Shown one piece after another: positions 24,795-33,906 of a stretch of 64,000 nucleotides of DNA. How positions within the stretch are numbered: position 1 is the first letter of the stretch; the number at the start of each line of letters is the position of its first letter. Below the pieces are notes generated by a model. That model was not told the DNA's origin and made no database searches. It saw only the letters and a program-made list of their open reading frames with translations. The stretch comes from Fundidesulfovibrio terrae (GTDB lineage: Bacteria > Desulfobacterota > Desulfovibrionia > Desulfovibrionales > Desulfovibrionaceae), in assembly GCF_022808915.1 (NCBI RefSeq), contig NZ_JAKZFS010000001.1:698644-762643 (forward strand). Reading direction: 5' to 3'. A program made the translations under genes and the position numbers.

Positions 24795-26105
24795 CTAGAG
24801 GAATCGGGAGGGATCCTGGCCCTCCTCGAGGTTTGAGGTGTCGTCCGCCGGCCGGAATCGGTCGGCGTGGGCCATGGTCAGCACGAAGGCGTCGGCCAGG
24901 TTGGGGGAGCTCACGCCCCGGCGCTTGAGCTCGTCCTTGCCCTCGACCTTGATGCGGCCCGAGGGCAGGTAGGCGAAGCGGGGGGATGAAAGCTCGGCGG
25001 CCAGCTTGCGGACCAGGGGCGCGGCCTCGTCCAGGCAGACCACGCGTGAGGCGAAGAACTCCCGGGCCTTCCACCACAGCTCGTCGCGGCGGCGGTTGAA
25101 ACGCTCCGACGAGGAGGACGACTCGGCCACGTTCACCGCCGTCACCGGCAGTCCCCAGCCGGACAGGGTGTGGGCCACGCCCGCGCCCCAGCCCACGGCG
25201 TCCACGTAGACGGCCTCGGGGCGGAAATCGTGGAAGCATTCCCGGGCGCGTCCGGCCACGACCAAGGTGTCGTCCAGGCGGAACTCCTCGGCGTGGACCA
25301 CCCTGCCTCCCTGGCGCACCACGATGGCCGAGGGGTCACCTCCCAGCGACATGCCCACGTCCAGGCCCATGACCGCCGGGGCATCCCGGTAGCCCACCTG
25401 GCGGTCCAGGGAATCCAGCACCAGGGCCAGGGGGATGAGGGTGTCCTCGCCGGTGACGTCGAAGTCGCACTCGTATTCCTGGCGGAACTGGGCGTCGGTC
25501 ATCTGGGAGCGGGCTGAGTCGAGCTCGTCCTCGGGCAGGAGGCGGGTCGCGCTTGCCGGAAAGCGGGCCGCGAACCAGCCGGGGTTGCGAAGCGCGGCCT
25601 GGTAGAGGTCGAAGAAGTGGTTGTGGCCGCGCGGGGTGCCAATGAAGATGGCGAAGCCGCGCCGGTCGGACAGGGCCGGGCGGATGACCGTGGCGTATGC
25701 CTCGGGGCGGAAGTCCGCGTATTCGTCCAAGACCGCGCCGTCCAGGTAGAGGCCGCGCAGGCTGTCGGGGTTGTCCGCGCCGTGCAGGCTGATGCGCGAG
25801 CCGTTCTCGAAGTCGATGCGCAGTTCGTTCTCGCTGGCCTTGGAGCCGGGTATGCCCAGGGCGTAGCGCTTGAGATAGTCCCAGGCCACGCGCTTGGCCT
25901 GGGTGAGGGTGGGGGCCACGTAGGCCAGGCGCTGGTCGGGAGGGCCGTCCCGGTGGGCGGCGTCGATGAGGGCGTTGACGCAGAGCACGGTCTTGCCGAA
26001 GCGGCGGTGGCAGACGAGCACGGAGAACCGCCTCAAGCCCGCGTGGATATCCTGCTGGAAACGGTGCGGCGTGTAGCCGGTATGGATGGTGATGCCGGTC
26101 TTCAT
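24795..26105 (-). CDS. phage terminase large subunit
   Basis: A 436-residue TerL. The ATPase domain has the Walker A variant CHRRFGKT (about 32-39) and Walker B VLDEYAD. The nuclease domain has the acidic triad positions in GLDVGMSLGGDPSA, YVDAVGWGAG and NLADAFV. It packages DNA into a prohead through the portal encoded just downstream. No small terminase subunit is recognisable upstream. The start at 26105 lies 37 bases after a palindromic element that also precedes the adaptor gene. All expected motifs are intact, so the protein is likely functional. Confidence 0.9.
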   Translation of the reverse strand: MKTGITIHTGYTPHRFQQDIHAGLRRFSVLVCHRRFGKTVLCVNALIDAAHRDGPPDQRLAYVAPTLTQAKRVAWDYLKRYALGIPGSKASENELRIDFENGSRISLHGADNPDSLRGLYLDGAVLDEYADFRPEAYATVIRPALSDRRGFAIFIGTPRGHNHFFDLYQAALRNPGWFAARFPASATRLLPEDELDSARSQMTDAQFRQEYECDFDVTGEDTLIPLALVLDSLDRQVGYRDAPAVMGLDVGMSLGGDPSAIVVRQGGRVVHAEEFRLDDTLVVAGRARECFHDFRPEAVYVDAVGWGAGVAHTLSGWGLPVTAVNVAESSSSSERFNRRRDELWWKAREFFASRVVCLDEAAPLVRKLAAELSSPRFAYLPSGRIKVEGKDELKRRGVSSPNLADAFVLTMAHADRFRPADDTSNLEEGQDPSRFL

Positions 26106-26142
26106 GAACCGGGCAGTGTAGCCGGGAATCCGGCCGCGTCAC

Positions 26143-26162
26143 CCCATATAGCGCTATGTGGG
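26143..26162 (-). promoter_or_regulatory. palindromic element upstream of the terminase gene
   Basis: CCCATATAGCGCTATGTGGG is an almost perfect palindrome. The element with its flank (GAAGAAA, then CGGAAAAAA) recurs at 29089-29124 before the adaptor gene, in the same orientation and at a similar distance from the start. It may be an operator or a phage-type promoter; on the minus strand the end reads CTATATGGG. Confidence 0.6.
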
Positions 26163-26261
26163 AAGAAAGGCGGAAAAAATTCGGGGAAAGAGCCATTGAC
26201 ATGCCCCGGAATATCTGGCGGTAGGCGAAGATCGGAAAAACCCTTCAGCAAGGGAGGAGCC

Positions 26262-26849
26262 ATGAGAAGCAACCGCTGCCCGCTTTGCCTATTCGTCCTT
26301 TCGACCTTGGTCCTGGCCATGCTGGCCGCCGCCGGGTGCGGCCCACGCGACAGGACCGACACCCGCACCCTGGCCCAGGCCCCAGCACCTCCGGAGGAAA
26401 GGGTCGTGGTGGTCGAGCGCAGTCCGGAAAGCCCCCGCCGCTATTTCCGCGATACGAGCGGCCAGCTCTATTATGCCGACCCGCAAGGGGGGCTGCACAT
26501 CATCCAGAGGACGGAGCGCGTGGAGACAGGGACTGGCGGATTGTACTACGTCGTCGATGACAACCCGATCCAGTACTACATGGATGATTCCGGGAGGATG
26601 TATTATTACGGATCGGGAAGGAGTGTCGTTTACCTGGAAGAGAGCGGCCCGGGACATGTCATCGACCCGTTGCCTATCCTGCGCGGATCAAGCGTCAGCA
26701 ATAGGCTCGAGACGGGAAGAAGCATGGTGTATTGCGACAGCCAGTGGAAAAAGTGCATGCAAAAGTGCTCGGAAGCTCCAGGGTTGGAAAACAAGAAAAA
26801 CTGCCAGGAGAATTGCGACTACGACAAGGAACAGTGCCTGCGTCCGTAG
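26262..26849 (+). CDS. cysteine-rich lipoprotein
   Basis: A 195-residue protein with a lipoprotein signal peptide (lipobox LAAAGC, modified Cys about 25) after AGGGAGGAGCC. The middle region is tyrosine-rich with short repeats (GQLYYAD, GGLYYVV, IQYYMDD, GRMYYYG) resembling beta-hairpins. The C-terminus has six cysteines (CDSQWKKCMQKC, NCQENCDYDKEQC), probably forming disulfides. It is oriented against the phage genes and inserted between terminase and adaptor. No family recognised. A TTGACA (26196-26201) lies upstream, but the -10 box is poor. Confidence 0.7.
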   Translation: MRSNRCPLCLFVLSTLVLAMLAAAGCGPRDRTDTRTLAQAPAPPEERVVVVERSPESPRRYFRDTSGQLYYADPQGGLHIIQRTERVETGTGGLYYVVDDNPIQYYMDDSGRMYYYGSGRSVVYLEESGPGHVIDPLPILRGSSVSNRLETGRSMVYCDSQWKKCMQKCSEAPGLENKKNCQENCDYDKEQCLRP

Positions 26850-26941
26850 CGAGGCGGACCGGTTTGTCCCCGGCACGCCAGATGCGTGCCGGGCCCACGA
26901 TGGCGGGAAGCCACGGCATTCCCCATCCCAGGAGGCTTATC

Positions 26942-27334
26942 ATGGCAGGATTGGCTTTCACGGCAGGAGTGGTTCTGGCGATCTGGTTGTCTTTCTGCGG
27001 CGCGATCATGGCGCAGGCGCAAAATACCAGCCCCCAGGGCGTTCCCTACCTCAGCGGAGGCGTCGGGCTGGACGAGAGGGAGGCCATGCAGGGCATGGCC
27101 TCGCAGTACAACCTCAAACTCGAGTTCGCGGTGTCCGAAGGCAACTACCTGGGGGACGTGCGGGTGACTCTGCGGGGGCCGGTTTCCCTGGACGCGGTTT
27201 CCGAAGGACCCTGGTTTCTGGTGCGGGTCCCGCCTGGCATCTATTCCGTGACGGCCGAAAGCGCCGGAATGGCGAAAACCCAGTCTGTCACCGTGGGCAA
27301 GGACGGGCAGAAGACCGTGGTGTTCCGCTGGTAG
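26942..27334 (+). CDS. secreted small beta-sandwich protein (carboxypeptidase-regulatory-like)
   Basis: A 130-residue protein with a signal peptide (about 1-26, ending MAQAQ) and a single compact domain. The segment VRVPPGIYSVTAESAGMAKTQ is typical of CarboxypepD_reg-like or PEGA-like modules. ATG at 26942 follows AGGAGG by six bases. It lies 92 bases after the lipoprotein gene in the same direction, so the two may be one unit. No enzymatic residues are apparent. Confidence 0.62.
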   Translation: MAGLAFTAGVVLAIWLSFCGAIMAQAQNTSPQGVPYLSGGVGLDEREAMQGMASQYNLKLEFAVSEGNYLGDVRVTLRGPVSLDAVSEGPWFLVRVPPGIYSVTAESAGMAKTQSVTVGKDGQKTVVFRW

Positions 27335-27413
27335 CCACGCTCCATGGCTGGCCGGAGCGCGCCTGGGCCCTTGCGGCCCTTGCGGCCCGGCGCATCCGGC
27401 TCGTCCCGGGATG

Positions 27414-28316
27414 TCAGGCTTTGATATTGAGCGCGAAGGTGTCGATGATGTACCGGGAGATGCTGCGGCGCGGGGACAGGGCGGGCGGCAGGTTGTCCGG
27501 ACTGAACCAACGGGCGTCCTCCAGCTCGGTTTTGTCCACGACCAGTTCGCCACCGGCGTATTCGGCCGTGAACCCGGCCATTATCTGGCTGGGGAAGGGC
27601 CAGCTCTGGCTGCAGACGTATCGCACGTCGCGAACGGATATGCCCGTCTCCTCCCTGACTTCACGCACCACGCAATCCTCCAGCGACTCTCCGAATTCCA
27701 GGTAGCCGGCTATCAGGGCGTACTGTCCCGCAGGCCAGATGGATTTACGCGCCAGAAGGAACTCCTCTCCCCGCCGGATCAGGACGATGACTGCCGGATG
27801 GATGGGAGGGTAGTATTCGTCGCGGCACCTCCCGCAGCGCACCCCCCAGGTGCGCTCGATCCTGTCCATCGCCGTGCAGCAGACCGGGCATCTCGCGCTG
27901 CGGCTGCGCCAATGAACAATCTGGCGGGCCATGCCAGCCAGGGTGATGAGTTCGTCGTCGAGCGTTTCCTCCCGGAAGTTGATCGGGATGGGGGTCCACG
28001 ATCCGGGTATGGGCGCATCCGCCTCGATCCGGCCGACCCTGAGGGGCTTGCCGCGCCAGGCGCCGATGGCGAACGGGCTCTCCACCAGCGCAAGGGCCGG
28101 GGGGAGGAAGCCGTCCGGGAGGGCCGGCGCGCCGCCGCCGTGGCGGAGCAGCAAGGCGTCCCCTTGCAGCAAAAGCCAATACCCGGGCACGGAGGAATCG
28201 TCCTGGTCGGGCGTTCCGGGCTGGAACAGTCCCTGGACGGCCGTGGCGTTGAACGGCAGGTTGACCTGATGCGGATAGGGCGCGCCAGGTGTCGCGGAAT
28301 GCATTTTCATTCCCAT
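27414..28316 (-). CDS. nudC: NADH pyrophosphatase NudC
   Basis: About 300 residues: an N-terminal domain, a zinc ribbon (CPVC and CGRC around residues 145-170) and a Nudix domain with the box GYLEFGESLEDCVVREVREE and the T-G-I continuation. NudC hydrolyses NADH/NAD+ to NMN(H) and AMP and in some bacteria removes NAD caps from RNA. The C-terminal SQSWPFPSQIM matches the family SQPWPFP signature. The start is uncertain: TTG 28328, ATG 28316, 28310 and 28304 are in frame; 28316 is used. It lies between phage genes but shows ordinary host codon use. Confidence 0.88.
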   Translation of the reverse strand: MGMKMHSATPGAPYPHQVNLPFNATAVQGLFQPGTPDQDDSSVPGYWLLLQGDALLLRHGGGAPALPDGFLPPALALVESPFAIGAWRGKPLRVGRIEADAPIPGSWTPIPINFREETLDDELITLAGMARQIVHWRSRSARCPVCCTAMDRIERTWGVRCGRCRDEYYPPIHPAVIVLIRRGEEFLLARKSIWPAGQYALIAGYLEFGESLEDCVVREVREETGISVRDVRYVCSQSWPFPSQIMAGFTAEYAGGELVVDKTELEDARWFSPDNLPPALSPRRSISRYIIDTFALNIKA

Positions 28317-28421
28317 CCCTTCGCACAAGACCCTTGCGCTGACAACGCGGCCTCGCCCGCCGGCCGAATCCAGCCGAGTCCGGCCGGGGCCGGAGTCCTG
28401 TCCGGCCCCGGCATTTGCGGC

Positions 28422-29033
28422 TCACGCCAGCCAGCCCCGCCGGGAGACGGTGACGGGCGAGAGGGCCGAATAGGTGCTCAGCAGGTTGTTCTCCATGTCC
28501 TGCAGGAGCTGGGAATCCAGGCTCACGTCCATTTCGTCGATGTTTTTGAGCCGAAGGGCCGCGTATTCGGCCACCAAGTCGTCGAGCTTGCCGCCAAAGG
28601 GCGTGGGCGAATCCATCTCCAGGGAGGCCGAGTCCAGAAGCGGCCAGTACACCAGGGTCAGGCCGTAGGCGGCGCCGGGGGCCCCGGCCAGGTAGAGCGA
28701 GTCCCCCCGGATGAGCCAGGCCGAGCACTCGGCGGGGCTCGAAAGCTGTTCCCAGGAGTCGTCGCTCTGCTTGGCGATCTTGGTGCTGGTACCGTCGCGG
28801 TAGAGGCCGTAGTCGGCCATGAAGTCGGCGGGCAGGGGATAGTCCTCACGGCCGGGCTCGGTGTCGAAGCGGTAGATGCTGCGCCCGAGCTCCACGTCAT
28901 TGCGGAAGAGCACGTGGGAGAGCCTGCGGAAGCCCTTGCCCACGATCCTGAGCATCTGTTCGTCGCTCCAGCGGGTTTTCTGTTCATCGGTCAGCTCCAG
29001 CCTGATTTCGTCGATCAAATCTGCGATGGTCAT
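28422..29033 (-). CDS. phage adaptor/head-tail connector-like protein
   Basis: A 203-residue protein with a helical N-terminus (MTIADLIDEIRLEL) and a beta-rich middle (YRFDTEPGREDYPLPADF, then YWPLLDS), as in adaptor proteins that sit below the phage portal ring. The ATG at 29033 follows AAGGGAG; an in-frame GTG at 29057 is possible. It is separated from the terminase by three unrelated genes but lies behind the same palindromic element. The assignment rests on pattern and context. Confidence 0.62.
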   Translation of the reverse strand: MTIADLIDEIRLELTDEQKTRWSDEQMLRIVGKGFRRLSHVLFRNDVELGRSIYRFDTEPGREDYPLPADFMADYGLYRDGTSTKIAKQSDDSWEQLSSPAECSAWLIRGDSLYLAGAPGAAYGLTLVYWPLLDSASLEMDSPTPFGGKLDDLVAEYAALRLKNIDEMDVSLDSQLLQDMENNLLSTYSALSPVTVSRRGWLA

Positions 29034-29088
29034 GCGCGCTCCCTTGCCAGGGCGCACAAGTCATAGCTTGCTTCCGGAGACGTTGCAG

Positions 29089-29108
29089 CCCATATAGGGC
29101 TATGTGGG
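29089..29108 (-). promoter_or_regulatory. palindromic element upstream of the adaptor gene
   Basis: This is the second copy of the 26143 element: CCCATATAGGGCTATGTGGG, differing at one base, and continued by GAAGAAA then CGGAAAAAA. It lies 55 bases before the adaptor ATG. Two copies, both directly before phage-structural genes, point to common control. Confidence 0.6.
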
Positions 29109-29201
29109 AAGAAACCGGAAAAAAACGCCGTACGCCAGCCGAGACCCCCTGAGGCTGGATTCGGACGGGGGCAGGCGCGCTCCGCCCGGAGGAGGAACGC
29201 C

Positions 29202-31754
29202 ATGGTCAGCATCAGCGTGAACGGACGAGCCTACGAGGTGGACGCCGACCCGGGGATGCCGCTTCTGTGGGTGCTGCGCGACGTACTTGGGCTCACCGGG
29301 ACGAAATACGGGTGCGGGGCCGGACTCTGCTGGGCCTGTACCGTGCTGCTCGGCGGCAAGGCCCGGCCGTCCTGCTCGCTCAAGCTCGGGGCCGTGGGCG
29401 GCCAGGAGATCGTCACCATCGAGGGAGTGGCCCCGGACCACCCGGTCAAGCAGGCCTGGATACAGGAGCAGGTGCCGCAGTGCGGCTACTGCCAGCCGGG
29501 GCAGATCATGCGCGCGGTGGCGCTTCTTTCAGAAAACCGCGACCCAAGCGACGAGGACATCGCCAGGGCCATGCAGAGAAACCTCTGCCGGTGCGGCACC
29601 TACGGACGCATCAAGGCGGCGGTCAGGCGCGCGGCCAGGGCCATGGCGGGGCATCCGCAACATGCGGCCGTCCCGGCGGGCGGCTTTTCCCAGCCTTCCG
29701 CCACGGCCCAGGGCCGCAGCTTCGCCATGAATCCCTTCGTGAGCATCGGCGAAGACGGCCAGGTGACGGTGCTGGCCAAGCATGTCGAGGCCGGGCAGGG
29801 CAGCCACACCGGCCTGGCCACCCTGGTGGCCGAGGAGCTGGAAGCCGACTGGAGCCGGGTACGCGCCGTGTCGGCTCCGGCGGACGAGCGGATCTACAAC
29901 AACCTCTTTTTAGGCCCCCTGCAGGCAACGGGCGGCAGCACCTGCATCGCCAACTCCCACGAGCAGTACCGCCAGGCCGGGGCGTCGGCGCGGGCCAGGC
30001 TCGCCCATGCCGCGGCCGAGGTTTGGGGCGTGCCGGTGGGGGAGATCGTGGTGGAAAACGGCCTTGTGCGCCACGCATCGGGCGATCGCCAGGCCGGCTT
30101 CGGGGAACTGGCCGAAGCGGCTGCCGGCCGGCCTGAGCCCACCCACGCGCCGCTCAAGGATCCGGCGGGCTTCCGGCTCATCGGCAAACAGGATCGCCGC
30201 CTGGACGTGGAGTCCAAGGTCCAGGGAGCGGCCCTGTACGCCATGGACGTGCGCCTGCCGGGAATGCTGACCGCGGTGGTGGCCAGGCCCGCGCGTTTCG
30301 GCGCCAGGGTGAAGGGCTTCGATCCGGCTCCGGCCCTGGCCGTTGCGGGCGTGAAGCACGTCGTGGAGATCCCCCAGGGCGTGGCTGTGGCGGGCGTGGA
30401 CACCTGGGCCGCCCGGCGCGGGCGGGACGCGCTGCGGGTGGAGTGGGACGAAAGCGGAGCGGAAACGCGCGGCACGGCCGAGCTTCTTGAGCACTACAAG
30501 GCCCTGGCCGCCTCTCCCGGGCTTTCCGCCAGGGCCGACGGGAACGTGGAGGAGGCCCTGGCCTTGTCCGGAAAGACCGTGGAAGCTGTTTTCGAATTCC
30601 CGTACCTGGCCCACGCCCCCATGGAGACCCTCAATTGCGTGGTCCGGCTGGCGGACGGCGCTTGCGAGATTTGGGCCGGGGACCAGTTCCAGACCGTGGA
30701 TCAGGCCAACGCCGCCTCGGCCGCGGGCCTTGAGCGCAGGCAGGTGCGGATCAACACACTGTATGCGGGCGGAAGCTTCGGACGCCGGGCCAACCCGGCC
30801 TCCGACTACATCGTGGAGGCCGTGCATGTGGCCCGGGCTCTGGGAGGGGCAGCCCCCGTCCATCTGGTGTGGACCAGGGAGGACGACATAGCGGGCGGCC
30901 GCTACCGGCCCATGTTCGTCCACGCGCTGCGCGCCGGGATCGATGGACGAGGAAACCTGATCGCCTGGCGCCAGCGTGTGGCCGGGCAATCGATCCTCAC
31001 CGGCACGCCCTTCGAGTCCATGATGGTCAAGGACGGCATCGACGCCGTCTCTGTGGAGGGCGCCCACGACATGCCCTACGCCATACCCAACCTGTCGGTT
31101 GAGCTGCACACCGTCGTAGTGGGCGTGCCCGTGCTCTGGTGGCGCTCTGTGGGCCATTCCCATTCGGCCTACGCCGTTGAGGTCTTTCTGGACGAGGTGG
31201 CCCAGGCGGCTGGTCGCGATCCCGTGGAGCTGCGCCGGGCGCTCCTGGCGGACCACCCCCGCCACCTGGGTGTGCTCGACCTGGCAGCGGAGAAGGCGGG
31301 GTGGGGGTCGGCCCTGCCGGCCGGGCGCGGGCGTGGCGTGGCCGTGCACAAGTCCTTCGACACCTACGTGGCCCAGGTGGCCGAAGTGGCCGTGGGACAG
31401 GACGGCGCGTTCCGTGTGGAAAGGGTCGTGTGCGCTGTTGACTGCGGCATGCCCGTCAATCCGGATATCATCCGCGCCCAGATGCAGGGCGGCATCGCCT
31501 TCGGCCTGTCGGCGGCCCTGGGCGAGGCCGTCACCCTGGATTCGGGGCGGGTGGAGCAATCCAACTTCAATGAATACCGGGCCATGCGTTTCGACCGCAT
31601 GCCCGAGGTGGAGGTGCACATCGTCCCCTCGGCCCAAAAGCCGACCGGAGTGGGCGAGCCCGGGGTGCCTCCCATCGCCCCGGCGGTCGCCAACGCGTTG
31701 TCCGCCGCGACCGGCAGGCGTTTCAGGCGGCTTCCGCTTCTCGAAACGAGGTAG
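29202..31754 (+). CDS. fused isoquinoline 1-oxidoreductase-type molybdoenzyme (IorA-IorB fusion)
   Basis: One 850-residue chain joins both IorAB-type subunits. Residues 1-150 are the [2Fe-2S] subunit: plant-type cluster Cys 38, 43, 46, 58 and second cluster Cys 94, 97, 129, 131 ([16 protein letters not shown]). From about 175 on it matches the molybdopterin subunit: GGSFGRR, and GVGEPGVPP with the catalytic glutamate. In IorB the subunit is separate and carries a twin-arginine signal; here the fusion lacks any signal and should be cytoplasmic. It hydroxylates an N-heterocycle or oxidises an aldehyde; the substrate is unknown. GGAGGAGG precedes the ATG. The modBC genes could supply its metal. 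Confidence 0.85.
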   Translation: MVSISVNGRAYEVDADPGMPLLWVLRDVLGLTGTKYGCGAGLCWACTVLLGGKARPSCSLKLGAVGGQEIVTIEGVAPDHPVKQAWIQEQVPQCGYCQPGQIMRAVALLSENRDPSDEDIARAMQRNLCRCGTYGRIKAAVRRAARAMAGHPQHAAVPAGGFSQPSATAQGRSFAMNPFVSIGEDGQVTVLAKHVEAGQGSHTGLATLVAEELEADWSRVRAVSAPADERIYNNLFLGPLQATGGSTCIANSHEQYRQAGASARARLAHAAAEVWGVPVGEIVVENGLVRHASGDRQAGFGELAEAAAGRPEPTHAPLKDPAGFRLIGKQDRRLDVESKVQGAALYAMDVRLPGMLTAVVARPARFGARVKGFDPAPALAVAGVKHVVEIPQGVAVAGVDTWAARRGRDALRVEWDESGAETRGTAELLEHYKALAASPGLSARADGNVEEALALSGKTVEAVFEFPYLAHAPMETLNCVVRLADGACEIWAGDQFQTVDQANAASAAGLERRQVRINTLYAGGSFGRRANPASDYIVEAVHVARALGGAAPVHLVWTREDDIAGGRYRPMFVHALRAGIDGRGNLIAWRQRVAGQSILTGTPFESMMVKDGIDAVSVEGAHDMPYAIPNLSVELHTVVVGVPVLWWRSVGHSHSAYAVEVFLDEVAQAAGRDPVELRRALLADHPRHLGVLDLAAEKAGWGSALPAGRGRGVAVHKSFDTYVAQVAEVAVGQDGAFRVERVVCAVDCGMPVNPDIIRAQMQGGIAFGLSAALGEAVTLDSGRVEQSNFNEYRAMRFDRMPEVEVHIVPSAQKPTGVGEPGVPPIAPAVANALSAATGRRFRRLPLLETR

Positions 31755-31809
31755 TCGTGTCCGGCCTGGAGAAGAAGGAGCGCGGGAGCGAAATATGTGC
31801 GGCCACCCT

Positions 31810-31838
31810 TTGACTGGTTGCAGCACAAGGCCTACACT
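31810..31838 (+). promoter_or_regulatory. sigma70-type promoter of the NYN-domain gene
   Basis: TTGACT (31810-31815), 17 bases, TACACT (31833-31838), about 35 bases before the ATG at 31873. The -10 box is identical to that of the porin promoter. The promoter lies after the end of the molybdoenzyme gene, so the NYN gene has its own start. Confidence 0.6.
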
Positions 31839-31872
31839 CCCGAACATAATGCCGGCTATTGGAGTTTTCGAT

Positions 31873-32631
31873 ATGAACGTCTCTATTCTCATCGATGGCA
31901 GTTTTTTTTGGATGAAGCACTTGGAAGCCCGGCTCGGACAGCCCCCGTCGGCCGATTCGGTCCGGCTGGCCTGTGACCTGATCATGGATGATCCCGAATT
32001 CGACGACGACAGGCTGTTCCGCGCCTACTATTACGATTCGCCCCCCTACGGCGGGCGTGCGGTCCACCCCATATCCCAGCGCGAAATAGAGTTCAGCGCC
32101 ACCGAACAGTACCGCATCAAGCACGACTACTTGGACCAGCTTCGCCGCATGCCGCGCATGGCCCTGCGCCTGGGGTCGCTGGCCATGCAGGGCTGGAAGC
32201 TCAACAAGAAGAACATGCGCGCCATCATGGACAGCTTAAGCCGCAACCTCCCCCTCCAGCCCCAGGACGTGTCCATCAACCTGGTGCAGAAGGAGGTCGA
32301 CATGCTCATGGGCCTGGACATCGCCTGGATGGCCGCCCGGGGCATGGTGGACAAGATCGTGCTGCTCACCGGCGACGCGGACATGATCCCGGCCATGAAC
32401 TTCGCCCGGGAACACGGCCTGTTGGTCTTCGTGGCCAAGTTTGGCTACTACCTGTCCGACAAGCTGCGCGACCACGCCGATGGCGTGGTGGAGTTCAACC
32501 TGCCCGCCCCCGAGCGGGCCTCCGCCCCGGCCGCGCGGGTGGTCTCCATGCCCGGCAACGGCCACGCCGCGCCAAGCCCCATCCTGGAAGACGACCTGGC
32601 CGAGAGCGAGGACACCCCCGGCAACAGTTAG
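31873..32631 (+). CDS. NYN-domain (LabA/DUF88-like) putative ribonuclease
   Basis: A 252-residue protein with an NYN domain of the PIN-like fold. Acidic residues expected at the active site are seen in NVSILIDGSFFW, DKIVLLTGDADMIPAM and a later VVEFN. NYN proteins cut or bind RNA. The C-terminal 40 residues are low in complexity and end in acidic residues. ATG 31873 is chosen because the strand MNVSILIDG begins the domain; GGAG lies nine bases upstream, and the promoter excludes the longer form at 31793. Confidence 0.83.
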   Translation: MNVSILIDGSFFWMKHLEARLGQPPSADSVRLACDLIMDDPEFDDDRLFRAYYYDSPPYGGRAVHPISQREIEFSATEQYRIKHDYLDQLRRMPRMALRLGSLAMQGWKLNKKNMRAIMDSLSRNLPLQPQDVSINLVQKEVDMLMGLDIAWMAARGMVDKIVLLTGDADMIPAMNFAREHGLLVFVAKFGYYLSDKLRDHADGVVEFNLPAPERASAPAARVVSMPGNGHAAPSPILEDDLAESEDTPGNS

Positions 32632-32799
32632 CCGCGACCCGGCCCCGCGCCGGGGCCGGCGGCCCGGAACAGTGCAGGACACGCGTCCGTCACCGGCGGA
32701 CGCGCGCCCACGCGGGCCGGGGCGTTTCAAGGGTCTTGCGGCCTTGCCTTGCCCGAAAAAAGATGCTTCTATCCGCCTCCCGCCAGGAGGGACCTTCCC

Positions 32800-33906
32800 A
32801 TGCCAAGCCAGAAAGCCATCGACAACAAGGCGCTCAACGACCGCGAACTGGCCGAAGAACGCACCATACTTTCGTCCAAGCCCCAGCGTCTGGTCTTCGA
32901 GACCACCAACCGCTGCAACCTGCGCTGCGCCATGTGCGGCCAGTCGCACCGCGACTTCGTGGGCCGCGACCTCCAGCCCGAGGTCTTCGAGAAGACCGAG
33001 CCCTACTGGGACGCCCTGCACGACGCCTCCCTGTTCGGCTGGGGCGAGCCGCTCATGAACAAGCACCTGGGCAGCTATTTCGACCTGCTGGCCCCGCGCG
33101 GTCCGCGCATTTTCGTGCTCACCAACGCCATGCTCCTCAAGCAGGAGATGATCGACCGCTTCATAAACGGCGGGCTGGCCTTCCTGAACTTCTCCGTGGA
33201 CGGGGCCAGGGCCGAGACCTACAACCGCATCCGCAAGGGCGCGGACTTCGACACGGTGATCGGCAACATCAGGAAAGTGGTGGCCAAGAAGCGCGAACTG
33301 GGCGTCTCGCACCCCTACCTGCGCATGGTGTTTGTGGGCATGCGCTCCAACGTCGAGGAGTTCCCCGATTTCGTGGACCTGGCGGCGAGCCTGGGCATGG
33401 ACGAGGCCAAGATGGTGCACATGATCGCCTACGGCAAGGAGATGGTGGACGAGATCCTCTTCGACCACAAGGAGCTCACCAACTCCGTGCTGGACGAGGC
33501 CGAGCGCCGCGCCAAGGCGCACGGAATCAAGCTCACCATCCCCGACCGCTTCGACCTTTCGGGCAAGGCGGCGCTCACCCCGGTCGCGAGCCTGCACAAG
33601 AAGTGCCCCCGCCCCTGGGAGGAGATCTTCGTGCAGTCCGACGGCAAGGTGCGCCTGTGCATGCTCTCCAAGGACATTATGGGAGATCTGAACGTGGAGG
33701 GCGTGGAGGACATCTGGAACAACGAGAAGTTCCAGAAGGTCCGGGCCACCATCAATACGCCCAATGCCATGTCCACCTGCGCCAAGTGCCCCCAGTACAA
33801 GGAAATGAACGTCAACGACCGGGCCGCCTTCATCCAGGTGGAAACCGTGCTGCCGGGCTCCAAGCCCCCGCAGCCCGACGCCGCCCTGGCCGAGGCCGCC
33901 GAGTAA
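32800..33906 (+). CDS. radical SAM/SPASM-domain protein
   Basis: The 368-residue protein has the radical SAM motif CNLRCAMC (Cys 39, 43, 46) in the first third, and a C-terminal SPASM-type cluster region (CPRPWEEIF, then VRLCML, and STCAKCPQYKE) for auxiliary iron-sulfur centres. Substrate is unknown; enzymes of this type modify peptides, or sugars and other small metabolites. It starts a five-gene series with a sugar nucleotidyltransferase one base downstream, favouring surface-sugar or glycan-related chemistry. A strong CCAGGAGGG ribosome site precedes the ATG. Confidence 0.85.
   Translation: MPSQKAIDNKALNDRELAEERTILSSKPQRLVFETTNRCNLRCAMCGQSHRDFVGRDLQPEVFEKTEPYWDALHDASLFGWGEPLMNKHLGSYFDLLAPRGPRIFVLTNAMLLKQEMIDRFINGGLAFLNFSVDGARAETYNRIRKGADFDTVIGNIRKVVAKKRELGVSHPYLRMVFVGMRSNVEEFPDFVDLAASLGMDEAKMVHMIAYGKEMVDEILFDHKELTNSVLDEAERRAKAHGIKLTIPDRFDLSGKAALTPVASLHKKCPRPWEEIFVQSDGKVRLCMLSKDIMGDLNVEGVEDIWNNEKFQKVRATINTPNAMSTCAKCPQYKEMNVNDRAAFIQVETVLPGSKPPQPDAALAEAAE

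Noticed and set aside
20640-29033. A complete, inducible prophage
   Set aside because: No integrase, repressor, replication, capsid, tail-fibre or lysis genes are seen, and unrelated genes interrupt the module.
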